From Planctomycetota bacterium (GTDB taxonomy: Bacteria > Planctomycetota > Phycisphaerae > WQYP01): DNA of 6,820 nt. The notes beneath the pieces are model-generated. The model did not search any database and was not told where the DNA came from. It saw nothing but the letters and a program-made list of their open reading frames with translations. The translations under genes were made by a program, and so were the position numbers. Each line of letters starts with the position of its first letter. The first letter of the stretch is position 1. Below, in pieces: positions 1 to 5,809 of the stretch. Location: NCBI GenBank assembly GCA_021805585.1, contig JAJZEY010000588.1, positions 1 through 6,820 of the forward strand, given 5' to 3'.

Positions 1-4
1 GAGT

Positions 5-23
5 GGGCAATTTATGCTTGCCC
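5..23. repeat. Short hairpin at the left edge
   Basis: A perfect 6-bp inverted repeat (GGGCAA at 5-10, TTGCCC at 18-23) encloses a 7-base loop. It lies just upstream of the candidate promoter at 31-59. It could be the weak 3' end of a gene to the left, or an operator-like site. No T-run follows, so it is not called a terminator. Confidence 0.35.
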
Positions 24-30
24 GGCAGTC

Positions 31-59
31 TTTACAGGCACATTCCGGCGCGGCATACT
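31..59 (+). promoter_or_regulatory. Candidate sigma-70-type promoter for the DUF4236 gene
   Basis: A -35 box TTTACA (31-36, 5 of 6 to consensus) and a -10 box CATACT (54-59, 4 of 6) are separated by exactly 17 bases. Transcription would start near 66, leaving a leader of roughly 30 bases before the TTG start at 95. This is a consensus match only. Confidence 0.45.
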
Positions 60-82
60 GCAAACCGGAATTGCCGTGATGT

Positions 83-89
83 GAGGTGG
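83..89 (+). promoter_or_regulatory. Ribosome-binding site that decides the DUF4236 start
   Basis: GAGGTGG at 83-89 is a strong Shine-Dalgarno match, 5 bases before TTG at 95. An in-frame GTG at 86 falls inside this site and has no good site of its own, so TTG 95 is preferred. Confidence 0.6.
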
Positions 90-94
90 ACGCC

Positions 95-421
95 TTGGGC
101 CTGTATTTCAGAAAATCAGTTAACTTCGGCCCATTCCGTGTGAACCTGAGCAAACATGGCATTGGAACATCGGTGGGCGTGCGCGGCTTTCGCATGGGCC
201 GATCGGCGACGGGGCGACGTTACACCAGTGCCTCGCTGCCCGGTACTGGAATTCGCTACGTCAATTATGAAAAATCGCACCACACGGCTTATGCGACGCC
301 CCAGGCCACCCGGGGCGGCCGTGGCTGCGTCGGCAGCGGCTGCATGGGCTGCCTTTGGCTATTTTTGTTCGCCCTGTTAATTCTTTTCCTGGCAGGCTAT
401 TTCAGTCACCCGAGAACGTGA
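95..421 (+). CDS. Small DUF4236 protein with C-terminal membrane segment
   Basis: This 108-residue protein has an N-terminal half matching the DUF4236 pattern. It starts MGLYFRKS, followed by a gly-pro stretch, NLSKHGIG (17-24), SVGVRG (26-31) and LPGTGIRY (48-55). The family's molecular function is unknown. The TTG start gives the typical DUF4236 opening 'MG-x-x-FRKS'; a GTG nine bases upstream would add MDA and lies inside the Shine-Dalgarno site. After a low-complexity linker, three cysteines (C78, C83, C86) immediately precede one strongly hydrophobic segment (about 86-103) ending in a short polar tail. This suggests a tail-anchored membrane protein with the conserved domain in the cytoplasm, which is inference. 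The next gene starts 7 bases after the stop and is probably co-translated. I am confident of the family and not of any role. Confidence 0.8.
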   Translation: MGLYFRKSVNFGPFRVNLSKHGIGTSVGVRGFRMGRSATGRRYTSASLPGTGIRYVNYEKSHHTAYATPQATRGGRGCVGSGCMGCLWLFLFALLILFLAGYFSHPRT

Positions 422-428
422 GGTTTTT

Positions 429-740
429 ATGGATATGGATGACATACATTTAATTCGGGTGATCCGCACGGCGTCATCGGAGCGGTTTATATTCCGTCAG
501 AACGGAGAGGATGCCGCCTCGCTTGATCTGCACTTCATAGAAGGCGGCAAGATTGATGGCCACCTGACACTGCTAACCCCGGACCATCCGCCCGAAGATA
601 AAGTTCAGGAATTAATCTCCCTGATCACGGAATCCATTCTGGCGCACCAGCCACTTGAAGACGATCCGATGACCGTGGACGAACGGCTGCATATAACAGT
701 CACGCACGGAGCGCTGATAGGCAATTTTGTGCCGCGATAA
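429..740 (+). CDS. Unrecognised 103-residue acidic protein
   Basis: I do not recognise this protein. It starts at ATG 429, with GTGAGGT (418-424) as Shine-Dalgarno. That site overlaps the TGA stop of the DUF4236 gene, indicating translational coupling in one operon. The protein has no signal peptide or membrane segment. By eye it alternates short strands (residues about 6-12, 19-24, 31-49) with an amphipathic helix (about 55-74) and a final strand pair (about 86-101), as in a small alpha/beta cytosolic domain. It is rich in Asp, Glu and His, with DDP and DER motifs near 78-86. An in-frame ATG two codons downstream is possible but less well spaced. The ORF is very likely real, given coupling and codon pattern; function is unknown. 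Confidence 0.7.
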   Translation: MDMDDIHLIRVIRTASSERFIFRQNGEDAASLDLHFIEGGKIDGHLTLLTPDHPPEDKVQELISLITESILAHQPLEDDPMTVDERLHITVTHGALIGNFVPR

Positions 741-821
741 TTATTCCTAATGACGAATAAATACACAGATGACTAACGGTGATACTATGGATTGATCGTT
801 GAATGGCCAGTTTCCGGCCGC

Positions 822-827
822 AAGGAG
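822..827 (+). promoter_or_regulatory. Strong Shine-Dalgarno sequence in the intergenic region
   Basis: AAGGAG at 822-827 is an excellent Shine-Dalgarno match, 5 bases before a GTG at 833. It is the main reason for listing the short ORF that follows. The GTG sits in a possible 5-bp hairpin (830-834 with 840-844) that could mask it. Confidence 0.35.
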
Positions 828-832
828 CACCC

Positions 833-931
833 GTGCGCAACGGGGCGGATAATGCGGGCCAGACGCCCGACCCCCAAGCGCATAAAGTGGTCGGGACGCC
901 CACCCCGAAAAAGCCGCATGCGGTTGGTTAA
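833..931 (+). CDS. Possible small ORF, 32 residues, hypothetical
   Basis: GTG at 833 opens 32 codons ending in TAA at 929-931. An in-frame ATG at 803 would give 42 codons but has no ribosome-binding site. Third positions are mostly G or C, as in the neighbouring genes. The product would be soluble, rich in Pro, Gly, Ala and Thr, with a basic KK-P-H end, and I recognise no family. It lies between the DUF4236 operon and rpsO, upstream of a terminator-like hairpin at 950-992. It may instead be chance, or part of a non-coding RNA. Confidence 0.22.
   Translation: MRNGADNAGQTPDPQAHKVVGTPTPKKPHAVG
855..895 (+). promoter_or_regulatory. Two mutually exclusive stems (possible RNA switch)
   Basis: Stem A pairs CGGGC (855-859) with GCCCG (865-869) around a 5-base loop. 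Stem B pairs CCCGACC (866-872) with GGTCGGG (889-895) around a 16-base loop. Both use 866-869, so they cannot form together. Followed by the terminator-like hairpin at 950-992 and then rpsO, the layout resembles an attenuator. No known riboswitch class is recognised. Confidence 0.25.
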
Positions 932-949
932 GACGGACGAGGCGGCTGC

Positions 950-992
950 GGCCTATGGGTTGGACCATCGCTCAAAAACCCAATGGCCTTTT
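950..992 (+). terminator. Terminator-like hairpin upstream of rpsO
   Basis: The arm at 950-961 pairs with 977-988: 4 bp, a 2x2 internal loop, then 6 bp, with a 15-base loop. TTTT follows at 989-992. The T-run is short and the stem imperfect, so this is a weak rho-independent terminator candidate. It could end transcripts from the left before the rpsO promoter at 1000. Confidence 0.35.
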
Positions 993-999
993 GCCGCGC

Positions 1000-1028
1000 T
1001 TGCCTATTTATTCCAAACCGGTAATAAT
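1000..1028 (+). promoter_or_regulatory. Candidate rpsO promoter
   Basis: A -35 box TTGCCT (1000-1005) and a -10 box AATAAT (1023-1028, 5 of 6) are separated by 17 bases. Transcription would start near 1035, leaving a leader of about 74 bases. The same TTGCCT box occurs in the candidate pnp promoter at 1419-1448. Confidence 0.5.
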
Positions 1029-1034
1029 GCGAGA

Positions 1035-1108
1035 TTAATAGTTGTGCGAGGAACGCACTGGCATGTGCTGGTGGTCTCCCGCTGGATTACCCGAAAGGTT
1101 TTGGTTTC
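1035..1108 (+). promoter_or_regulatory. rpsO 5' leader, possible S15 autoregulatory site
   Basis: The predicted leader holds a perfect 5-bp hairpin (GTGCG 1044-1048, CGCAC 1054-1058, loop AGGAA) and a G/T-rich stretch up to the start codon. The Shine-Dalgarno AAAGG sits about 10 bases before ATG 1109. S15 represses its own translation through 5' leader structures in several bacterial groups. That this leader does so is inference; no known S15 leader class was matched. Confidence 0.3.
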
Positions 1109-1375
1109 ATGCTTACGGTCGACCGGAAGAAACAAGTTATCAGCGAATCACGTATCCACGAAAAAGACACAGGTTCCGCGGAAATTCAGATTGCCCTGCT
1201 TACCGAGCGGATAAACGAACTTTCCTCACACTTCAAGGCTCACAACAAGGATTTTTCCTCACGGCGCGGCCTGCTGAAAATGGTCGGCAAACGCTCCAGC
1301 CTGCTGAAGTACCTTACCCACACTGACCCGCAACGTTACCAGGCGATTATCACCCGGTTGGGCCTGCGCAAGTAA
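1109..1375 (+). CDS. rpsO: 30S ribosomal protein S15
   Basis: S15 (uS15) binds the central domain of 16S rRNA early in 30S assembly and contributes to an inter-subunit bridge. The 88-residue product is the normal family length. Diagnostic signatures are DTGS (20-23), Q27, H41, D48 and S51 in the [10 protein letters not shown] block (47-56), a K/R-rich helix, and the closing RLGLRK. The TG, H, D and S positions correspond to the known rRNA-contacting residues. ATG 1109 gives the expected N-terminus, and no upstream start fits better. It precedes pnp as in many bacteria, but about 480 bases intervene, with a terminator and a second promoter, so the two are probably separate transcripts. Confidence 0.97.
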   Translation: MLTVDRKKQVISESRIHEKDTGSAEIQIALLTERINELSSHFKAHNKDFSSRRGLLKMVGKRSSLLKYLTHTDPQRYQAIITRLGLRK

Positions 1376-1410
1376 TAGCGGTCTGGTTCCGCTGTTTTCA
1401 GGCCGGGCGG

Positions 1411-1442
1411 AAGGAAAATTGCCTTCGACGGTATTTTCTTTT
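1411..1442 (+). terminator. Probable rpsO terminator
   Basis: The left arm (1411-1423) pairs with 1430-1441 to give about 12 bp with one bulged T and two G-T wobbles, loop TTCGAC-like. The 3' arm is T-rich (TTTT-C-TTTT). A smaller 5-bp hairpin (AGCGG 1377-1381 with CCGCT 1389-1393), followed by GTTTT, lies just after the rpsO stop. The right arm is also the spacer of the candidate pnp promoter. Confidence 0.5.
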
Positions 1443-1448
1443 CATAAT
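1419..1448 (+). promoter_or_regulatory. Candidate pnp promoter overlapping the rpsO terminator
   Basis: A -35 box TTGCCT (1419-1424) and a -10 box CATAAT (1443-1448, 5 of 6) are 18 bases apart. Transcription would begin near 1455. The spacer is the T-rich arm of the rpsO terminator hairpin, so the two elements share sequence. Confidence 0.4.
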
Positions 1449-1454
1449 AGACAA

Positions 1455-1856
1455 AATCGGCACGGATTGAAATCAGATGAAGATGCGGACCGCACATGGC
1501 CAACGCACCGGGGCAACAAATGCCCGGCTACAGGATTGGTCGCGTTCAACCCCGGCGGTATCAACCGGCCAAACGGGACGGCAAAAAGGCTGGCGGCGCG
1601 AGGCACTGGCAATGCAGTGAAACGCTTGGCGCAGCGTTAAACCAGCGTCCCTGACGCCGAACAAGCCAACGCGATAAGGCATTTGGTTGCGTCATAGGCC
1701 GACACGGGAAATCGGTGGAAATCTGGCCGGTCGCCCCAAAAAAGAGGGCGGCAAAAGGCTGGATGGGGAAGATGGCGGGTATGTATTGGAGCCGATTTTT
1801 GCACATTGGGTGCGAACCGGCGAATTTAATGGCACTCTTATTCAGGTGAATAACTC
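1455..1856 (+). promoter_or_regulatory. Long non-coding region or leader upstream of pnp
   Basis: About 400 bases without a convincing gene lie between the candidate promoter and the pnp start. Hairpins visible by eye are 1508-1527 (6 bp with one bulge, 7-base loop), 1621-1638 (AACGCT/AGCGTT, 6-base loop), 1645-1657 (GCGTC/GACGC, 3-base loop) and 1732-1750 (CGCCC/GGGCG, A-rich loop). Short open frames here (for example 1477-1620 and 1520-1654) lack ribosome-binding sites. In E. coli the shorter rpsO-pnp interval carries an RNase III-cut hairpin through which PNPase represses itself. A similar control here is inference from position and structure. Confidence 0.4.
1575..1762 (+). repeat. Pair of short direct repeats in the pnp leader
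   Basis: Copy 1 at 1575-1593 and copy 2 at 1746-1762 share the core CGGCAAAA(A)GGCTGG, preceded by GGG in both, with two single-base insertions in copy 1. The copies are about 170 bases apart. They could be protein or RNA binding sites, or the trace of a small duplication. No function can be assigned. Confidence 0.5.
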
Positions 1857-4022
1857 ATGGCAGCAACAAAAGTTGAACTGGAACTCAATGGACGCAAACT
1901 TATTCTGGAAACCGGACATCTGGCCAAACAGGCTGATGGCGCGGTTCTGGTAACCTTTGGTGAAACGGTGGTCCTTGCGACGGTGGTTTCATCCGATCCG
2001 CGCCCCGGTATTGATTTTTTCCCGCTGACTGTTGATTATCGGGAAAAGACTTCCGCCGCCGGAAAATTTCCCGGCGGCTTCATCAAACGCGAAGGCCGCC
2101 CTTCAACCAAGGAAACGCTGACCGCGCGAATGATTGACCGGCCGATTCGGCCACTTTTCCCGGTCGGCTATTTTGATGAAGTGCTGATTCAGGTCATGGT
2201 GCTTTCCGCCGATGGTCAGAATGACCCGGATGTGCTGGCCATGATTGGTTCATCCGCGGCGCTGGCCATCAGTTCGGTTCCGTTTGAAGGCCCGATCGGC
2301 GCGGTGCGTGTAGGCCGCGTGGATGGCAAATTTGTGGTCATGCCGACAGCCGCCGAGCTGGATCAATCCGATCTTGACCTGCTTCTGGCGGGCACGGAAG
2401 AATCCGTCAACATGATTGAAGTCGGTGCCCGTGAATTGCCGGAACAAACCATTCTGGAAGCCATTTCCCTTGGCCATGGATTCATCCGGTCGATCACCGC
2501 CATGATTAAAGACCTGGCCGCCAAGGTCGGCAAAGCCAAGGTTTGCACGCTGCGCGGCCCGGCCGACGACTTGGTTAAGGGCGTATTGGCATGGCATGAA
2601 AAACTTAAAACAGCCAAGCAGATTCACGGCAAGCAGGCCCGCGGCGAAGCCGTGGACGCCGTTCGCAAACAGATCATGGATCAGTTCACGGCGGTAAATC
2701 CCGCCACCGGCAAGCCGGCAAATGAACCCATGCAGGTTGCCATGGCCTTTTCCCAGCTTGAAGAAAAGACCGTCCGCGAACAGATTCTTTCCGGAACGCG
2801 GTCTGATGGCCGCGACCACACCACCATCCGTCCGCTGGAATGTCTGGTCGGCGTGCTTCCCCGCACACATGGCTCGGCTATTTTCAGCCGGGGCGAGACT
2901 CAGGCCCTGGTGACCACCACGCTGGGCACCGGCGATGATGAGCAGATTGTTGATGGCCTGGGCGATGAATATTCCAAGAAATTCATGCTGCACTATAATT
3001 TTCCGCCATTTTCCACCGGTGAAGTCAAACGGATTATGGGGCCGGGTCGCCGCGAAATTGGCCATGGTGCCTTGGCCGAACGATCACTTGAACCGGTGTT
3101 GCCATCACCGGAACAGTTCCCGTACGTGGTGCGGCTGGTGTCCGACATTCTGGAATCCAACGGAAGTTCTTCCATGGCCAGCGTTTGCGGCGGAACCCTT
3201 GCGCTGCTGGATGCCGGCGTACCGCTGATCCGCCCGGTGGCGGGAATCAGTGTGGGTCTGGTTACCGAGGGTTCGCGGGAAGTTCTGCTGACCGATATTC
3301 TTGGTGAAGAAGACCACTTCGGCGATATGGATTTCAAGGTGTCCGGAACCACCCAGGGTATCACGGGAATTCAGCTTGATTTGAAAATCCGCGGTCTGCG
3401 GCACGACCTGATCGTTAAAACATTTGAACAGGCCCGCACCGCCCGCCTGCATATTCTGGAAAAAATGCTCTCGGTAATTCCCACCCATCGGGCGCAAATT
3501 TCGCCTTATGCTCCGCGGCTGCTTACCATTCGGATTAATCCGGAGAAAATCGGCAAGGTCATCGGCCCGGGCGGTAAAACCATTAAGAAGATTGTGGAAA
3601 CAACCGGTGCCAAAATTGACATTCAGGATGATGGCACAGTCTTTATTTCCGCCGTTGGGGTGGAAGCCGCCGAACGAGCTCGCGAAGAAGTTGAGCGCCT
3701 GACCGAAGATGTAAAGATTGGCCGGATTTACAACGGTCGCGTCAGTTCCGTGAAAGACTTCGGCGCATTTATTGAAGTGATTCCAGGTGTGGACGGTCTG
3801 TGCCACATCAGCGAATTGTCCGATAAATTCGTGAAGAATGTCAACGAAGAAGTGAAAGTTGGCATGGAGCTTCGCGTGAAGGTAATTGCGATTGACGATC
3901 AGGGCCGCATTAAGCTGTCCCGCAAGCAGGCGATTCGTGATGAATCCCCGCAGCAGCCGACACAGCCGGCACCAGCCCACGCGCCGATGGCTGAGCCAGC
4001 CGTGGCACCAGCCGGCAATTGA
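1857..4022 (+). CDS. pnp: Polyribonucleotide nucleotidyltransferase (PNPase)
   Basis: PNPase is a trimeric, processive 3'-to-5' exoribonuclease that phosphorolyses RNA to nucleoside diphosphates, and can add tails in reverse. It acts in the cytoplasm in mRNA decay. The 721 residues compare with 711 in E. coli. Domain order is complete: first RNase PH core (about 10-145, with [11 protein letters not shown] and the GRPS-KE block), helical linker (about 240-320), second RNase PH core (about 325-545), KH (about 555-615, GPGG at 570-573) and S1 (622-690), then a Pro/Ala-rich tail (696-721). Active-site residues fall at E. coli numbering: R398, R399, H403, the phosphate-binding serines 437-439, and D486, D492 and K494 in the DHFGDMDFK block. 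AGGTGA (1844-1849) is well spaced before ATG 1857. A strong terminator follows, so it is probably monocistronic. Confidence 0.98.
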   Translation: MAATKVELELNGRKLILETGHLAKQADGAVLVTFGETVVLATVVSSDPRPGIDFFPLTVDYREKTSAAGKFPGGFIKREGRPSTKETLTARMIDRPIRPLFPVGYFDEVLIQVMVLSADGQNDPDVLAMIGSSAALAISSVPFEGPIGAVRVGRVDGKFVVMPTAAELDQSDLDLLLAGTEESVNMIEVGARELPEQTILEAISLGHGFIRSITAMIKDLAAKVGKAKVCTLRGPADDLVKGVLAWHEKLKTAKQIHGKQARGEAVDAVRKQIMDQFTAVNPATGKPANEPMQVAMAFSQLEEKTVREQILSGTRSDGRDHTTIRPLECLVGVLPRTHGSAIFSRGETQALVTTTLGTGDDEQIVDGLGDEYSKKFMLHYNFPPFSTGEVKRIMGPGRREIGHGALAERSLEPVLPSPEQFPYVVRLVSDILESNGSSSMASVCGGTLALLDAGVPLIRPVAGISVGLVTEGSREVLLTDILGEEDHFGDMDFKVSGTTQGITGIQLDLKIRGLRHDLIVKTFEQARTARLHILEKMLSVIPTHRAQISPYAPRLLTIRINPEKIGKVIGPGGKTIKKIVETTGAKIDIQDDGTVFISAVGVEAAERAREEVERLTEDVKIGRIYNGRVSSVKDFGAFIEVIPGVDGLCHISELSDKFVKNVNEEVKVGMELRVKVIAIDDQGRIKLSRKQAIRDESPQQPTQPAPAHAPMAEPAVAPAGN

Positions 4023-4065
4023 CTCGGGCGATGCCCTTATTGAAATCCTTAAATGGTCACCCAGG

Positions 4066-4101
4066 CGGCGGTTGTGCATCACACAGCCGCCGATTTTTTT
4101 T
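4066..4101 (+). terminator. Rho-independent terminator of pnp
   Basis: A stem of 11 bp (4066-4076 with 4082-4092, one G-T wobble, 5-base loop) is followed by eight T residues (4094-4101). It lies about 45 bases after the pnp stop. There is no T-run on the opposite strand, so it works for pnp only, although the convergent importer operon ends just beyond it. Confidence 0.9.
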
Positions 4102-4109
4102 GGAGTTTT

Positions 4110-4144
4110 CCGATTAACGCCTGACTTCAACCCGCGTTAACCGG
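4110..4144 (-). repeat. Inverted repeat spanning the stop codon of the importer gene
   Basis: 4110-4120 pairs with 4134-4144: 7 bp, one A-C position (a G-U wobble in the minus-strand transcript), then 3 bp, with a 13-base loop. The loop contains the TGA stop of the fused importer gene. No T-run follows on the minus strand, so it may be an RNA-stabilising 3' hairpin or a poor terminator. Confidence 0.45.
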
Positions 4145-5734
4145 CTTGCCTCCGGGAATATATCCCTGCCGGCCGCCCGGAAGCCGCTGTTCCAGCCAGC
4201 GCGAAAGGCGTACAAACGGCCAGCCAATCAGAAAATAAATCGCCGCGGTTAATAGACCTATTCCGATGTAATCGTAATAAGTGGAGGCCAGCTCGCCATA
4301 CACCTTGGTCAGTTCCACCATGGTGATCACGGACACAATACTTGAATCCTTGAACAAGGAAATAAAGTCATTGGTGACCGGTGGCAGGCAGGTGCCAATA
4401 GCCTGCGGAATAATCACATGCCGCAGGGTCTGCAAATGGCTCAGGCCCAGGGAAAGCGAAGCCTCCCACTGGCCGCGGGGAATCGATTCAATTCCCGCCC
4501 GGTAATTTTCCGCCTCATAGGCGGCGTAGTTCATCCCCAGCCCCAGAACCGCGGCCACAAACGGGCTAAGCCGGATACCGATATTGGGCAGACCGTAGAA
4601 AATAAGGTAAAGCTGAATCAACAGCGGTGTGCCGCGGACGAGTTCAATATACGCCCGGGCCAGCCACGCCAGCGGCGGCGGGGCATAAAGCTTTAACAGC
4701 GCCAGCAAAAGCCCCAGAGCCACCGCCAGCACCATGGCGGATATGGAAATTGCAATGGTCATAGGCGCGCCGTTTTCCAGCAGAATCCGCAGATACACCG
4801 CGTATTGCCGCAGCACCTGCCACCAGGTGTGATGCGCCTGGACCATGCGGGTAAATCGCGCCAGTTCGCCGGACTCACCGCCGCGGGCCAAAGTGGCGGC
4901 GAACATTTGTTTTGTAGGCTGATTCCACAATGCCCATTTTTTATAAATTCTTTCCAGCGTTCCGTTCCGCATCAGCGTCATGAGTGCGGCATCTATTTGG
5001 CCGCGCAGCTTGCCATCCGTTTTTCGCAGCGCAATGCCATAGTTCATACGGCCAATGGGCGGACCCACAAATTTTAAAGTCTTGACCGGTAAACCATAAT
5101 ATTCCGCAATCGGCAGGTCCATCAGAACGGCGTCCAATCGCCCGTTGGCCAGGTCCTGATACGCGTTAATCTGCCCATCGTAGGATCGAACATGAATGCC
5201 GCCAAAAGCGTTGAGAATTCGTTCACCCGTGGAATCACGCAGCGTGCCGACGATTTTGCCCCGCAAATCCGCCAGGCCATGTACGCCGCGGGTCGATTTT
5301 CGCACCATCAATTGTTCGGAACAGACATAATATGGAACGCTGAAGGCGACCACCTTCCGGCGTGCGGCGGTAATGCCCAGGCCGTTCATGGCCAGGTCGT
5401 ATCCCCCCCGCTCAAGACCGGGAATCAACCCGGTCCATTCATTCTGTACGAAAACGGGGCGGCGATGCAAAAGCTTCCCTAACGCCCCGGCAATATCAAC
5501 TTCAAAGCCGATGATTTTGCTTGGGTGTTTTGGATCCTGAAAAACATACGGTGCTCCACCTTCGGAATCCGCACCCCAGGTGAGCTGCGGCAGGGGCGAG
5601 GCGGCGCATGCCATCGCGGGGATCATGCATCCGATGCGGATAAACAGAAACAGAGCGACAAACCGCAAGATAACCATGCGCCGCCTGGTATATCCGCGAT
5701 TTCCGGAGCGAATGAAATAATTGACTCGAGCCAT
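4127..5734 (-). CDS. Fused substrate-binding protein and permease of a polar amino acid ABC importer
   Basis: This 535-residue protein joins two importer parts. After a basic N-terminus and hydrophobic segment (about 20-45, ending AMACA-AS) comes a family 3 solute-binding domain (about 48-272). It carries GFEVDIAGAL (76-85), R125 in the ARRKVVAFSVPYY block as the expected carboxylate-binding Arg, and DLPIAEYY (206-213). A linker leads to a HisM/GlnP-type permease (about 319-515) with roughly five membrane segments, ELVRGTPLLIQLY (364-376), and the ATPase-docking EAA loop (about 424-445, EASLSLG ending IIPQA). A likely role is uptake of a polar amino acid such as Gln, Glu, Arg or His; specificity cannot be read. 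The hydrophobic start may be a cleaved signal or an anchor. ATG 5734 is chosen because AGGTGA lies 4 bases upstream; an in-frame ATG at 5803 has no such site. Its ATPase is encoded 75 bases upstream. Confidence 0.9.
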   Translation of the reverse strand: MARVNYFIRSGNRGYTRRRMVILRFVALFLFIRIGCMIPAMACAASPLPQLTWGADSEGGAPYVFQDPKHPSKIIGFEVDIAGALGKLLHRRPVFVQNEWTGLIPGLERGGYDLAMNGLGITAARRKVVAFSVPYYVCSEQLMVRKSTRGVHGLADLRGKIVGTLRDSTGERILNAFGGIHVRSYDGQINAYQDLANGRLDAVLMDLPIAEYYGLPVKTLKFVGPPIGRMNYGIALRKTDGKLRGQIDAALMTLMRNGTLERIYKKWALWNQPTKQMFAATLARGGESGELARFTRMVQAHHTWWQVLRQYAVYLRILLENGAPMTIAISISAMVLAVALGLLLALLKLYAPPPLAWLARAYIELVRGTPLLIQLYLIFYGLPNIGIRLSPFVAAVLGLGMNYAAYEAENYRAGIESIPRGQWEASLSLGLSHLQTLRHVIIPQAIGTCLPPVTNDFISLFKDSSIVSVITMVELTKVYGELASTYYDYIGIGLLTAAIYFLIGWPFVRLSRWLEQRLPGGRQGYIPGGKPVNAG

Positions 5735-5738
5735 TGTT

Positions 5739-5744
5739 TCACCT
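5739..5744 (-). promoter_or_regulatory. Ribosome-binding site deciding the start of the fused importer gene
   Basis: AGGTGA on the minus strand (plus positions 5739-5744) lies 4 bases before ATG 5734. This supports MARVNYF as the N-terminus rather than the longer frame from 5803, which has no recognisable site. Confidence 0.6.
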
Positions 5745-5771
5745 GTAAATCCGATGGTTATGCATGTTTTT

Positions 5772-5800
5772 ACTATTGTGGCACCCGCCGACAAACGCAA
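5772..5800 (-). promoter_or_regulatory. Possible internal promoter before the fused importer gene
   Basis: On the minus strand, TTGCGT (5795-5800) and AATAGT (5772-5777) are 17 bases apart in the short gap between the ATPase gene and the fusion gene. Transcription would start near 5765, about 30 bases before ATG 5734. Each box is only a partial match, so this is a weak call. Confidence 0.25.
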
Positions 5801-5809
5801 CATGTCGCA

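Larger units (their letters stand above)
741..999 (+). other. Intergenic region with hairpins, no convincing long gene
   Basis: This stretch separates the DUF4236 operon from the rpsO promoter. A longer open frame crosses it, but it lacks a ribosome-binding site and runs into rpsO, so it is not called. What can be seen is a short ORF with a good ribosome-binding site (833-931), a 5-bp hairpin at 830-844, two competing stems at 855-895, a perfect 10-bp palindrome at 914-923, and a terminator-like hairpin at 950-992. The density of structure could mean a small RNA or leader, but GC-rich sequence forms such stems by chance. Confidence 0.4.

Noticed and set aside
792..1214. 140-codon + strand open frame between the DUF4236 operon and rpsO
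   Set aside because: No ribosome-binding site, an unnatural Arg/Trp/Pro-rich product, and it overlaps the well-supported rpsO in another frame.
1477..1654. Short + strand open frames in the pnp leader (1477-1620, 1520-1654)
   Set aside because: Neither has a credible Shine-Dalgarno or recognisable product; third-position composition is not coding-like.
1687..1953. TTG-started frame running into pnp
   Set aside because: It overlaps the start of pnp in a different frame and has no ribosome-binding site; pnp is certain.
4066..4101. Bidirectional use of the pnp terminator by the convergent importer operon
   Set aside because: The stem is symmetrical but there is no A-run on its left that would give a T-run on the minus strand.
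2250..4130. Long minus-strand open frames opposite pnp (2250-3065 and 3105-4130)
   Set aside because: These are antisense shadows of a GC-biased gene; the products show no domain and pnp is fully conserved on the other strand.
5735..5803. N-terminal extension of the fused importer to ATG 5803
   Set aside because: No Shine-Dalgarno precedes it, whereas ATG 5734 has AGGTGA in good position; the extension also pushes the signal-like segment further from the N-terminus.
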